NCBI GenBank assembly: GCA_022885665.1
Contig: JAGQDJ010000020.1
Location: 1-64,000 of the forward strand
DNA length: 64,000 nucleotides
Origin: Triops longicaudatus
Lineage: Eukaryota > Arthropoda > Branchiopoda > Notostraca > Triopsidae
Direction: 5' to 3'
Shown here: piece after piece, positions 14,101 to 24,745 of the stretch
Numbering within the stretch: position 1 is the stretch's first letter
Layout of the letters: the number at the start of each line of letters is the position of its first letter
Notes under the pieces: model-generated
Seen by the model: only the letters and a program-made list of their open reading frames with translations
The model's database searches: none
What the model was told of the DNA's origin: nothing
Position numbers and translations under genes: made by a program

Positions 14101-15814
14101 GGAAAGTTGCTGCAGAGAATTTGATTTTTACTTGATTTAAGAAAAATGGATCTTCGCACGCCGTACTGTCGATTGCTAGGTGTAACAACCCATCTTGTAC
14201 CACTGTACTGGAATGCGCAGTAACTAAACACAGAAAAAAATCATGAAAAAGACAAATACATATTTAATTTTAATTATTGAAAAAAAATACGAAATTGTTT
14301 CGTTGCAACTAAAAAAATTAATTATAAATTATGTTACCGAGAGATTGTTAGTTTTAGGTTTTAGATTTAAGAAATAATAATTTACTTGAACAATCAGGGA
14401 AAGGCATAGGATTGTCATCGGGCATCCATTGGCCATCGTAGGCGCAGAAATACTCTTGGGCGGGGCGAATTGCGAAGGCGTACCCATCTTGACATGTCAA
14501 ACTGCAATAAACGGCATCGGAGCGTTCGGTACAATTGGCGTTGCCGTTGATAGGGTCCACCGGTAGATGACAGGCGTGCTCTTATCATGAAAGAAAAATC
14601 CGGGAATTATAATAAATATAAGCTCCTTCTTTTCCCCTCATGATTTTTCTTTTATAAATTCGTGTAAAAAATAGGCTATAATACACCTATTTATAAACAA
14701 TTCTTTTTCTTTTCACAAAACTTTGAAAGTTTAGACCGTTTGCCGCCATTTTTGTCAACAAACTGCTGCCATCTTTACTTCAAATACCGCGTCTTTCCCA
14801 CTATTTCAACGTAAGGCAACAAAAATAACCAGACAGTAAGCAGAACGAATGTAATCAGGACCTAAGATGACAGCACTGGATCATCTCTCGCTTACCTTGA
14901 ACAGATATAGTAATAGTGCAGGTGCTATTATTGCCGAATTCGTCCGACGCTTCATATGTCACCAGCGTATCGCCCAAAGGGAAAATTCCTGGACTGTGGG
15001 AGCGTTTCATTGTTACAGTTCTGCCCGAATTATCACTAAAGATAGGCTCCTCCCATATTACTTCCACCGCCCGGTCCCTGGACAAGAAAGTGGGCGGCGA
15101 TTCGCACTTATCGACTACCGGAGGTTGTTTATCTGAAATTAAAGATACCGTAGTAATACATAATGAAACAAAAGAGCCAACAATGCGTTTTTGCGTTGAT
15201 TTTGAAGTATTTAAAAATCATTCCTCCAAATTATACTTATTTACTACTGTGTACAACTTAGATACACAAATTATGAAAAAAAATGTCTTGAAATAATTCG
15301 AAATACACGTATTTAAAAATATGAAATAAATACCTTCGACGATAATGGCAAATTGGCATTCAGCTGTATTACCCCGACGGTCATGGGCAATGTATTTAAT
15401 GATATTATTGCCAATACGAAAGCGCATAGGTCGCTCCAAGGCTGGTAGTGTAACCAAATCCGGTGTGAAACCCGAGTTGTCTGCCGAAGAACGGATATTA
15501 GTCAGCAAAGAGTGTTCTTATACAGTTCCACAGCATACAACATGACAAAATTGCTCATTTAAAGTTCGCTGAGCGCTTTGATAAATTTAAATCGTTTCTT
15601 TGCTTAGGCACATTTTTCTGTCTCGAATGGCAATGTGTAAAGTCTTAAGAAAATAAAAAAATTCTCTTAATCATTCTTCTATTTGTTGAATTCTTCTATG
15701 AATGAATTCTTCTATTTCTTTTTACTTCCGTTTTTCTTAATTTCATTTTCTTGGGCGTGGAGCCTAAAGGAAAGAAAGCTACCATTCAAAGCACATTTTA
15801 AACAAAATTAACAC

Positions 15815-15854
<40 letters not shown>

Positions 15855-18800
15855 GCTCACTGCGAACTAACCGGAAGCTTGGGGCGGATCCCAATCCACG
15901 ACAGCGAAGTTTTCGTTCTCCTCCGTTGATACGGTGATATTTTCCGGACACACAATTACAGGTGGAGTAACATCTATTTAAAAAAAATGTTATGCTCAAC
16001 TCACTAAAGCGCCAAAATGCACTGTTTTAAACCTGAAACGGAAATATAAAAAAAAATTACCCAGACAACGAGATTTTTCTTCATGATCACTCCAAATTCC
16101 TCCTTGGGTGCACGTTCGCTTCCTGGGTCCTTTTAGTTCGTATCCTTCTTCACACTGGAATTCACATTCTTCTCCGTACTTGGATTTGCCAGTAGTGCAA
16201 CGCGGAGGAACAACCAATCCGTTCTGCATTTTGGGCATTGGCAAACAATGTACAGCTAGAAAATGGTGCAAAAAAGTATTATTTATTTTTGTTTTATTTC
16301 TAAACTATCTACATATTAACATTAGCTTGGTTATTAGTTTACAACTGCGAAATAGATCGTTAGAATCCGAACTCTGTTTAATAACGCAGTAAATCGCAGT
16401 TCTAATGGACACGAATGTTCAAAATCGTGGAAAATCGCAATACAACGTAACGACGAACCTCGACAAAAGGCTGGAAGACCATCCCAGTACCCGATAGGTA
16501 GACACGTTCTTTTCTTAGATCCCACTAACGAAAACCCAACATCACACGACGACTCGCATTCCGTATCGATCACGTGTTCTTCGGAGGTGCAGTTAATTTT
16601 TCCATTTTTGGGCGGTTTCATATCACCACACGTTCTCACTATGGAATTAGGATGAAAAAAAATATTAATTTTTAATGAATGTAATGCAAAAAAAGTTGAA
16701 GGTAGCTACTTACTCACGCAATAGGGGTCTTCACCTGACCACGTGCCGTTTTCTTGACACAATCGAATCGAACTACCAACTAATTTATAACCCGAATGAC
16801 AACGAATGCCACATGCGGCATTAAATACACTGTGACAGGTACTTTTCACGAAATAACCGTTCTCTGGAGGCTCTAGCTTAGGACAAGCCATCACTGTAAA
16901 GAAAAAGAAGATAAAAAAATGAAAATGAAAAATTGTGCGGTAGAATGAAGATGGCTATTAACAATGAAATTTTCCTGTCATGTAATTTATCCTGTTTACT
17001 TGAAATTTTCCTTATTTTCCACAGCTAGACTAGAAAATTAATGTTGCATTTCAAGTAGAAAAGTGACTCATAATACATCCACCAACGAAACTTGTCTTTT
17101 ACAATAAACTAACAGCTTTATTTTGAATTTCAATACGCAAAAACGAAGCTTCCGTTGTGCGACTCTAGCGTCATCTTACAACGCGAACTGAAACCATTTA
17201 TGGTGAACAAACGCAGAAATCCAGCATAAATAGCAGCTCCTCTAACGCCACCTCTTTTTTAATATAAAACCACACATGCACAGAAATTTACAAAGAAATA
17301 TTACTGCAGATCAAACATTTTTACATCCTAACAGAAATGATACAACTGCAACTCTTTTCACAAATAAAATATTTAATTCGAATGTAAGGCGCTTGAATTA
17401 CTTCTGCAAACTCCATTTTCTGCAAAAAAGCCACGCTTGCAGTAGCATTGGGTTGGAGATGTACTGCCGGGTTCAGAAATCTGGTTCGTATCCGGGCACG
17501 GTGTACAAGATCTTACATCTCCTGGTCCGGAACTACTTCGATATGTCCCACCAGGACACGCTAAGAAATTCAATCATCTTAATTATTATAAAAAAAATAA
17601 AAAAAATAATAACGCAAGATTAACTGCGAAACAACATATTACAGAAAAAGTTATAATACACTGTGTATTAAAACATGTATGAGATTCGAGGTATAAGCCA
17701 TCAAAGAGCTCACGCTGGTTGTAAAAAAAATGATAAGTCAGTGTTAGTCACACCACAATGAATAGTCGGTTTAAATGTCACTCTCATATTACAATGTTCA
17801 GAATTTATGTAACATTGTGGGAGTGTGTGAAATAAAATTATTATTTTATATTAATAATCAAATAATTCTTTTCATGGTTAGAATTCACAACTTACGGTGG
17901 CAATCGCCGCGTAAGCCAGTACCGTAGTGTCCAGCAGGACACAAGCACGCGTAATGTCCCGTATGTGTTCCACATGTGCATTCGGCTTGGTCATGGCAGC
18001 ATTGGCTTCGCTCCACGCATAACTTATTACATGCCAAGCGTGGCTGTGGCAAATAACTTCCTGTCTGCAAATCTGCACAAAAATCAAGTCATTAACTAAC
18101 ATTAAATCTCAGTCACGTTTTTCCTTAGAAAAAAAAAAAATAGAAAAAAATACCTTCGTGTAAAGCGCGCCGGGCCAAAGCTTCAAATTCCTCAAAACTA
18201 TCCAAAATGAAGGAGTGTTCTTGCTGCGGCTCGGAAGCCATATCAAAGAGTTCGCGGACATTACCGTTGCGAATGCCAAATGTGAAAATTTCCACACCTT
18301 GCTTGCGCAACTTTTGTGCAGCTGGACGCGGATCACCGCCATTAGAGTAACCATCCGTGACCAAAAACACGGCTTTGGCCGCACCGGGGCGTGCACCTTC
18401 TAGCACCGACTGAAACGAATGCAACGCACAGATTTAATCGCGTTTTTACACTTTCCTAACGTCTGACTGAACACTCGCATTGTTTACTCTGAAACAAGAC
18501 TAAAATCAGGAAGAAATCTTTAAATCTGCATAGGGAATGCGCATATACAGACTTACAAAATTGATAAATAATTAATTAAAAAATTGATAAATAAACAATA
18601 ATTGTACTAAGTAGCTGTAATAAAAGCTGTGAATTCTAACACGAAAAAAGTGTATTAACTCTCCATGTCCTAAAGGAGTAGACCCAGAGGTACGGGACAG
18701 TTTGGGCAATTTTTTGACTTTTCCTTTTTACTTCATGTGCAAAAATAAAAATGTAGTATGAATATGTTATAATTAGATGGAGCGTTATTCTGACTGTTAA

Positions 18801-21800
18801 GTGACATACTGAGGCTCAAGTTATTGAAAAATAAGGCTAAACAAACGTGAAAAGAAGAGGCTCTACCAGTGTCCAAACTGTCAGGAGGTGGAGACAGATT
18901 GGATTTGGTTATAGGACAAAATGTCCGTGTGTTTTGACGAAACAAAACTGAAAGATTTGCTTTTCACGGGAAATGTACGGTAGAGCTGAAAGATATTTAT
19001 GAAGCAAGGCACTATGTGACGTTTTAATATTTATGTAAATGCGATCTACTTTTCACTTATCCCAAAATCCTGCACGTGCCCTCGTAGACATGTCTGCCAT
19101 GTCATATTTCGTTAACACATTCGTACACATGTACCCATTTGGCCTTTGGAGTTCCTTTTTTTTTCAGGAAAGTGCGTAGCATAACAAAGAATTCTCAAGT
19201 TTCAGACCTTTATTTTTCATGAAGTATCAGAAACTAATCTTCCATTAAATTTTCGCCAGACTTCACTAAATTTAGTAATGCCATCTAGCGAAGCTAACGA
19301 AACTACAAACCTCCCATTACGTAGCTTCAGAAAGGTAAACAATGAAAAACACAATTTTGCCGTTCATCGCTAACTTTTACTTCATTCAAGTTTCTTATGG
19401 ATTCCATTAAATCCGCAAGAGAATTTACGCGTTAAACAAAAACAAAATTAAAATACGGAGCTATGGTGTACCTTTCTGCATGGATAGTCACTACGGAAAC
19501 CTCCCCGATTATTCAAGCCAACGTTTTAAAAATTAAGAACAGGAACGCAAACATATGAACTTACTTTAAAGTTTAGGCCGAAGTTTTTCACGTAAAAGGC
19601 TCATTGTTTCAATAAATGTGATAACGTTTGACAATACTGTGCTTTGCCATTGTTTACCTTCCACAAGTTAGCGTCTAATGGCGGATTTCGCACGTCCTAG
19701 CCGCCAGGGGTAAGGACTCGGTATAATGACACGCCCACACAACGTGGTTGCCACCGATAACGACTCAATCATTAAAAAACTTTCTGACAGTAATGTTTTA
19801 GACATGAATCCTTACTCCCTTAGTTTAAAATTTTCTTCGCTATAATAAAATGTAAAAACTATGGGTTAATTCTTTACTGACTACTTTGAATTCGACGCTA
19901 AAAACAAAAATAGGACAGGCTGTTTTTGTGATATCGTATGAAACAACTTTTATTCGTACACAATGATCTTGTCTCCGTTATAGCCGATATTTAGTTACAA
20001 CTTGATCGTGATGGCTAAATTACATTGCTTCATTGAGTAAATTATACTACGTATCAGTTTTCTTTACTGTAAGTCCCTTGAACGCCGTTTAGCTACATCT
20101 AAAATCTTTCCACATCTTTCATCACGAAGTTAATTACAAACTTTATATGACATTCTTGAAAAGAATTCTCCACTTGGCCCTGAGCTTACCCGTTTACTGT
20201 CAATCAGCAGCGGCTGCTGACTACCTGTCAAGTATCGTGCCCCGTCTCGTTTGTTACATTTCACTCTTGACACATAAAATCTCGTAACACCTAACATGTC
20301 AAACTATATTTTCCACAGCCTGTCTATTTCAACCATGTTGCTTTTATTTCAGCCTACGTTGTTCATATAAACCCATAAATCGTGTGTGTTTACATCTTCC
20401 ATCTCCATCATTTCAATCTCGCCTTTGACCTACCGCAATCCGAAAACTCACTCCAACCCTAGCCATTTGCCCAAATACTTGTCATAAATCTCAAGTCACT
20501 TCTATCTCCTTGACGCTAAACGTACTTACACTAACCACAAACACACACCACCCATGACGCTCCACTTCAGTTATCTATTTCCATGTCTTTTACAACTTTC
20601 TACACTAATAACTCGTATAACTTAGCCAATTAATCAAATTCTCGACGCATCCATTAGCCATATTACTTTCCTGTTGCAAAAGTTTCATTAACTATTTAAT
20701 ACTTAAAGAGATTTATCAGCGTTTTTACCTCCGTGGTAGCACGCGTGAATACTTTTTTAAAGTAAAAGCTCAATGTTACCAGAAGCCGGTAAAACTTGTA
20801 ACGCAACTTCAATTGTTTTAGAAAAAAAGAGATTCGCAGAAAAACACGAACTTTAGCCTTAAACCTAATTTTCCTTTTCACATTCGATCTTGGTTGCACT
20901 TCGTGCGATCTTAGTTTTCGCTCTAGTCTTGTATTTCCATAGTCTTTGCGACTCGGAAGATAGTTTGATATTTTGGTTAATTTTAACGCGTTTTTTCTTC
21001 GCAAGTCGCGTCACTTCCTCGCTAGCCTCCGAAAAGGCCATAAGCCATAACACAGGAAAAGGATCCGAGTTTGCTATGTAATTTTCAACATCAAATTTGA
21101 GCGCAGATGACATTCGTTCAACATGTTTTGACTTATTTCACTAAAATTGCGTCCACGAAATATAAAGTCTTTACCAAATTACGCCCCTAACAGCTGGAAA
21201 GTGCGAAATCCGCCATTAGACGCTAAAACATTGGAAGGTACCATAAGGCTCCGCTGAGATTCCCCTCGTGCCTCCCTTGCTTTTCATTGTTGCTCGACGC
21301 GAAAGCCTTGTTCGCGTCTAGTGGTGGATTTGTACTTTCCGCGGCTTCGATAGATGGCACTAGTGAATTTGGCAAAGACTTCCATTTTCCGAAAAAAAAA
21401 CTGAGCCTCTAATTGCCATAGTTGTGTTTCGGCAGAGAAAATTCTCAGACACTAAAAATGCTAAAAAATCTTTCATTTTCAACTTTTTGTAGCTAAGAAA
21501 AACAAATACCGAACATTTTTCCTGCACACAAACTAATACACTCGTTATGCATATGGGTAATATTTACTCGTTACGAATACATGACTCTTATTTCCAAACG
21601 AGTGTATCAAAACACTCGTAACGAGTTCATTCATTATTAAAAAAAATTAAAATAATGAAAAGACTGTCTAACTAGATCAAACTTCTAACGATGCCTGCCG
21701 TGTCGAAATGCTACCTGTGCTTCCAGTACCGCTCCCAGGGTGTACGTGCCTCCCCCGGTGTACGTAATATTAGGCAGCTCCTCTTCCAGTAGCACACACT

Positions 21801-22266
21801 TGTGTTTGTCAATCGAGCTTTGGCTGATATGATCAATGTGTCTCACGACTCGGTTTTTCGACGAAAACGTCACCACCGCCACCCGCGCCGTGTACCACGA
21901 CACGGTAAAATCGGCCAGCAACTTTTTCACAAACTTGAGCTCGTTAAAAAAGTTCTCGTGCCCCACCGACGCGGACGAATCGACCAAAAACACCAACTCC
22001 ACCCTCTGCTCCGGTGTATTCCTCAAAATCTGCACATGTTTCTTCAACACTTCGCCCAGTACCTCAACTTTCGACTTTAACACGGAATTCTCCCATTTCG
22101 AGTCTTTCACCTTCTTGTGCCCATTGTTGAAGAAATGGTTGTCGTACTGTGTAATTCCGCTCTTAAACTCCGCAACCTGACCTAGGCACACATGTATGAC
22201 TCCCATCACCCAAATCACCCCAATCAAGCGGCAAAATCCTCTATGAATCGCGTAATTCAACGTCAT
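2157..22266 (-). CDS. SVEP1: SVEP1/polydom: secreted VWA, EGF, sushi and pentraxin matrix protein
   Basis: Thirty-eight exons join in frame (10,401 nt, about 3466 residues; human SVEP1 is about 3570). In coding order: 22266-21715, 18409-18154, 18072-17896, 17560-17402, 16893-16714, 16638-16459, 16255-16061, 15973-15872, 15480-15334, 15132-14896, 14580-14386, 14223-14132, 14024-13911, 13830-13659, 13579-13382, 13263-13102, 12972-12811, 12659-12475, 11830-11707, 11613-11386, 11105-10901, 10836-10679, 10602-10514, 10453-10344, 10112-9940, 9855-9641, 9442-9250, 9188-8948, 8892-8755, 8417-4520, 4454-4260, 4162-4012, 3922-3749, 3233-3057, 2997-2902, 2827-2657, 2419-2324, 2260-2157. Domains: signal peptide (1-30); VWA (about 89-265) with MIDAS residues DSSAS, GGGT and TDG; Cys-rich modules; three sushi; two HYR (567-728); one sushi; ephrin-receptor-like Cys repeats (986-1155); six EGF; pentraxin (1394-1589); about 29 sushi; three EGF. 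The order matches vertebrate SVEP1, a matrix protein acting in cell adhesion and lymphatic development. Start is the ATG before a clear signal peptide. Confidence 0.93.
4520..8417 (-). other. SVEP1: Giant SVEP1 exon 30 coding for 21 consecutive sushi domains
   Basis: A single 3898-nt exon, open throughout in one frame, entered at phase 2 (acceptor TTTCAAG before GATTAATAAC) and left at phase 0 (donor CAG, then GTATTC). It codes for 21 sushi (CCP) units, the first beginning in exon 29. Each unit shows the four-Cys pattern with PxVxNG-like starts and NGTW-type C-terminal motifs. Sushi units elsewhere in this gene are mostly one per exon. The exon is also extremely rich in GTAC (see findings). 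Confidence 0.9.
11831..12474 (-). other. SVEP1 intron 18 with a degenerate MITE remnant
   Basis: No exon found. Bases about 12145-12195 (CATCTAGCGAA, ACAAATCCGCCA) resemble the terminal part of the MITE family at 21165-21381. Confidence 0.35.
15818..15853 (+). repeat. Uninterrupted run of 36 A
   Basis: Thirty-six A on the plus strand (T36 in the SVEP1 transcript), starting 19 nt inside intron 8 past its donor at 15871. It may be the tail of a retroposed element. Just before it, at about 15672-15720, is a short imperfect repeat of ATTCTTCTAT (three copies). Confidence 0.85.
19255..19720 (-). mobile_element. Diverged, longer relative of the MITE family, inverted
   Basis: The left part (about 19255-19325: ATGCCATCTAGCGAAGC, ACTACAAACCTCCCATTA) and right part (about 19665-19720: GTTAGCGTCTAATGGCGG, ATTTCGCACG) match the two arms of the 21165-21381 element in reverse orientation. 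About 330 bp of unrelated AT-rich DNA separates them. It may be a longer family member or an element with an insertion. Confidence 0.45.
21029..21492 (+). repeat. Dispersed repeat family R, copy 1, split by a MITE
   Basis: The left half (about 21029-21115: GCCATAAGCCATAACACAGG, GAGTTTGCTATGTAA) and right half (about 21390-21492: GAGCCTCTAATTGCCATAG, AGACACTAAAAATG) match the copies at 24455-24745 and 40985-41240. The 217-bp MITE at 21165-21381 lies between them. Confidence 0.55.
21165..21381 (+). mobile_element. MITE copy A with long terminal inverted repeats
   Basis: Ends are AAGTCTTTACCAAATT and AATTTGGCAAAGACTT. The inverted similarity continues inward: GTGCGAAATCCGCCATTAG and, from the other side, GTACAAATCCACCACTAG as reverse complement. 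At 217 bp with no coding capacity, it fits a non-autonomous DNA transposon. A TA target and Tc1/mariner-like origin are possible but unproven. The centre shares a near-identical run of almost 50 bp with the copy at 45744. Confidence 0.75.
21537..21608. repeat. Perfect 11-bp inverted repeat in SVEP1 intron 1
   Basis: ATACACTCGTT at 21537 is mirrored by AACGAGTGTAT ending at 21608. Related ACTCGTTA and ACTCGTAACGAGT motifs lie between and just after. No function is assigned. Confidence 0.5.
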
Positions 22267-22508
22267 TTTTCACGCACCACTAATACGCCAAATCCAGCTG
22301 GAAATTTTGTAAAATAATGTGTTTAGTCCATTCGAAATTTGTGGGTACGGTGTGCGAGAATGAGTACGCACCTAAACCTCGCCAAGTCGGCTGGGAGAAG
22401 GAAACTGATCCTTCGAAGAGCTCCCATGCGAGCCGGCAGCTTCAAGACGAAACACAAAAACCTTTGGACTTGTTGGACGGCCTCCCGTTTCTCATTTTCT
22501 CTCCACAG

Positions 22509-22528
22509 CTACACACACACACACACAA
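22509..22528. repeat. (AC)n microsatellite
   Basis: A short AC dinucleotide tract about 240 bp upstream of the SVEP1 start codon. Confidence 0.7.
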
Positions 22529-24454
22529 CGGCCATAAAACGCACATAAGAGGCGAGCATTAGGTCAAGGTTTGAACGATTGGATCAAAGCTTCTACAGTT
22601 TCGCTGTTGCCTTACAATGACGCGTTTTGTGAGATCAAAGATTGCTGGAACTAGGGGAAAATCCGAGAAAATATCCAGAAAAAGGTTTAGAAAAGAGTTT
22701 AAACTAATTTAAGAAGAAATTTGGTTCAGAAAAGAAGGGTGTTGATGTGTCTTTTTTTGTGAAAATTCAACATGTTTAAAAGAAAATTCAAGTGGGGTTT
22801 GAGAACCTTCTTTTGCGTATATATCGGTGTCCTTTTTCCCGGAGGGAGAAATTCCGATGTTAGAGTGTCAAACTATTGAAACGGCGCCAGAAATGCCAAG
22901 TCAACAAATAATGTCGAGTCCGAGAAGGGAGACGAACCCATCTGGCCTAATAACACACACATATATACGCATATCCTAACGCCATCCAATGTCCCAAAGA
23001 TAGACTCTCCCTATGCTAAACATAAGGGTGAACGGCGTTTGCCTTATTTAAAAAGTCTTCCTTACGCTTGACGTGAGCAGGAACTAGAGCGAAAAATTCC
23101 TTGATAATTGAGCTTGAAAGGCAATTAAAGGGTTTATTGGCCTCTGCGACGTCAGGTTATGACCTAGAAACTTCTGGCATCATTCCTCATTCTTCTTTAA
23201 AGTACTTTGTACCCGGATTGTTCTAACCAACAAGTACGTTATACCGAGTTTTTTGTGATCACTTGCGTAATTCAGGATGTTTCAACTCGTCACAACAGCT
23301 TATAGGTGTTAAGGGGCGTTGCCAAAGCGAGCTTCTGCGTACGAGATAAAAGTGCTTACTAACGCCGTTAGCATTGGCTTAACGACGTTATGAAGCTTCT
23401 ATAAAGGATCACGTTACATGAGAGGATTAGATTGATTCTTTACTTCAAAGGCTGTAGCATAAAGGTAAAGTTTCGGATTGAGAGTATCGGAAGATTTAAG
23501 TCATTGTTGCGTCCCCCCTGTTTCGTATGTCCAAACATGGCGCATCTTTGTTCCATTGACAAGGATGACGTCACCATTAGGTAACGATAAAGCATGCACA
23601 GCTTAGGGATAAGGTAAAAGAAAAAGTTTTCATTGCTGAATCGAAATTTTCATTGTTCAGTGTCCTATCATATAGACGTAAAAATCCAATGGAGTGAAAC
23701 GCTTGGCGTCACTTTCCAAGATGGAGGTTGAGCACTAGCGCCACCGTATCAATCATACTAAAAGATTAGAAAGTAACAGAAAAACTTCTTATCAGACTAC
23801 GTCATTTTCATTGTTGAGTTACGTTATCGCTGCCTAAGTTTACATGTAACTTCTTCAGGTGTTGTCAATGTTTTCCGGACTCACTATATGACTACTACTG
23901 GCAAAGAAACCTTTCTCAGTAGGCATAACGTCAACAGTGGTTATCACGAAAAAGAAAAACGCCGTTTGTGTCTAGTTCGGCTAAGTTTTGAGTTTAATAA
24001 AGAGGAGAATTTTCTGTTTTAGAAAATACGGCACTAGATGGAATAAGCTACGAAATTTTTACTTCTAAAGTGGCAAGTGCGAGTATTTAATTTTTAAACG
24101 ACGCTTTCAAATTTACCCCACGCCAGTACAGATTCGAACAAGACATGGTGTAACATTAATTCAAAAGAAATTGTTTTCAGAAAAAAATATTGAATTTGTT
24201 AATAAGAAACTTTAAAAAAACTGGCAAGTTTCTTTAAAGAGAATGACTTAAATTATTTGAATTAAAAAAAGGAATAAAAAACAAACAGCAGAATGAGGTA
24301 AATAACCCTTTAAACTTATATTCTTTTTCATGTTCATGCTTTCTTGCACTTCCTAAGGTTTCTGCTACTTTAGTATTGTTTGTCACAGTTCAACTTTGAG
24401 TGTATGAGGTTTTCGCCGCCAAATTTAGTTTTCATGCCCATCTTTCATCACAAG

Positions 24455-24745
24455 TCTTGACATTTCTAGCCTCGACGCGCTAACATCCAAAAACCCGTAA
24501 GCTATAACACTGAAAATGGGTCGGAGTTTGCTACGTAACGTTGAACATCACGTTTCCCTTAGGCAAAGGATTGTGATTTTGTTTTTATGCCTACAGTACA
24601 CAGATTGGTCTTTGTCCTAACTTTCTGAAAAAAAGCAGAGCTTCTAACTGATATATTTACCTTTTCATAGCGAAATTTCGAAGACACTAAAAGTGACCAA
24701 AAAGTGCATTATTTTCAACTTCTTATTGCCTCGAAATATTTCACA
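24455..24745 (+). repeat. Dispersed repeat family R, copy 2
   Basis: Contains CCCGTAAGCTATAACACTG, GGAGTTTGCTACGTAACG, GAGCTTCTAACTG and GAAGACACTAAAAGTGA in the same order and orientation as the copies at 21029-21492 and 40985-41240. There is no MITE insertion in this copy. Confidence 0.6.

Larger units (their letters stand above)
18410..21714 (-). other. SVEP1 intron 1 (3.3 kb), repeat-rich
   Basis: No coding exon is seen. It holds the diverged MITE relative (19255-19720), the interrupted repeat copy (21029-21492), a full MITE (21165-21381) and an inverted repeat near exon 1 (21537-21608). Confidence 0.6.

Noticed and set aside
16714..16717. Donor GTGAGT at 16717 for SVEP1 exon 5
   Set aside because: It would put the next exon in a frame starting with TGA; the GTAAGT donor four bases on keeps the frame and gives CVMRTCGDM.
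20205..20221. 17-bp odd palindrome around CAGCAGCGGCTGCTG
   Set aside because: Short enough to occur by chance in 64 kb and not repeated nearby.
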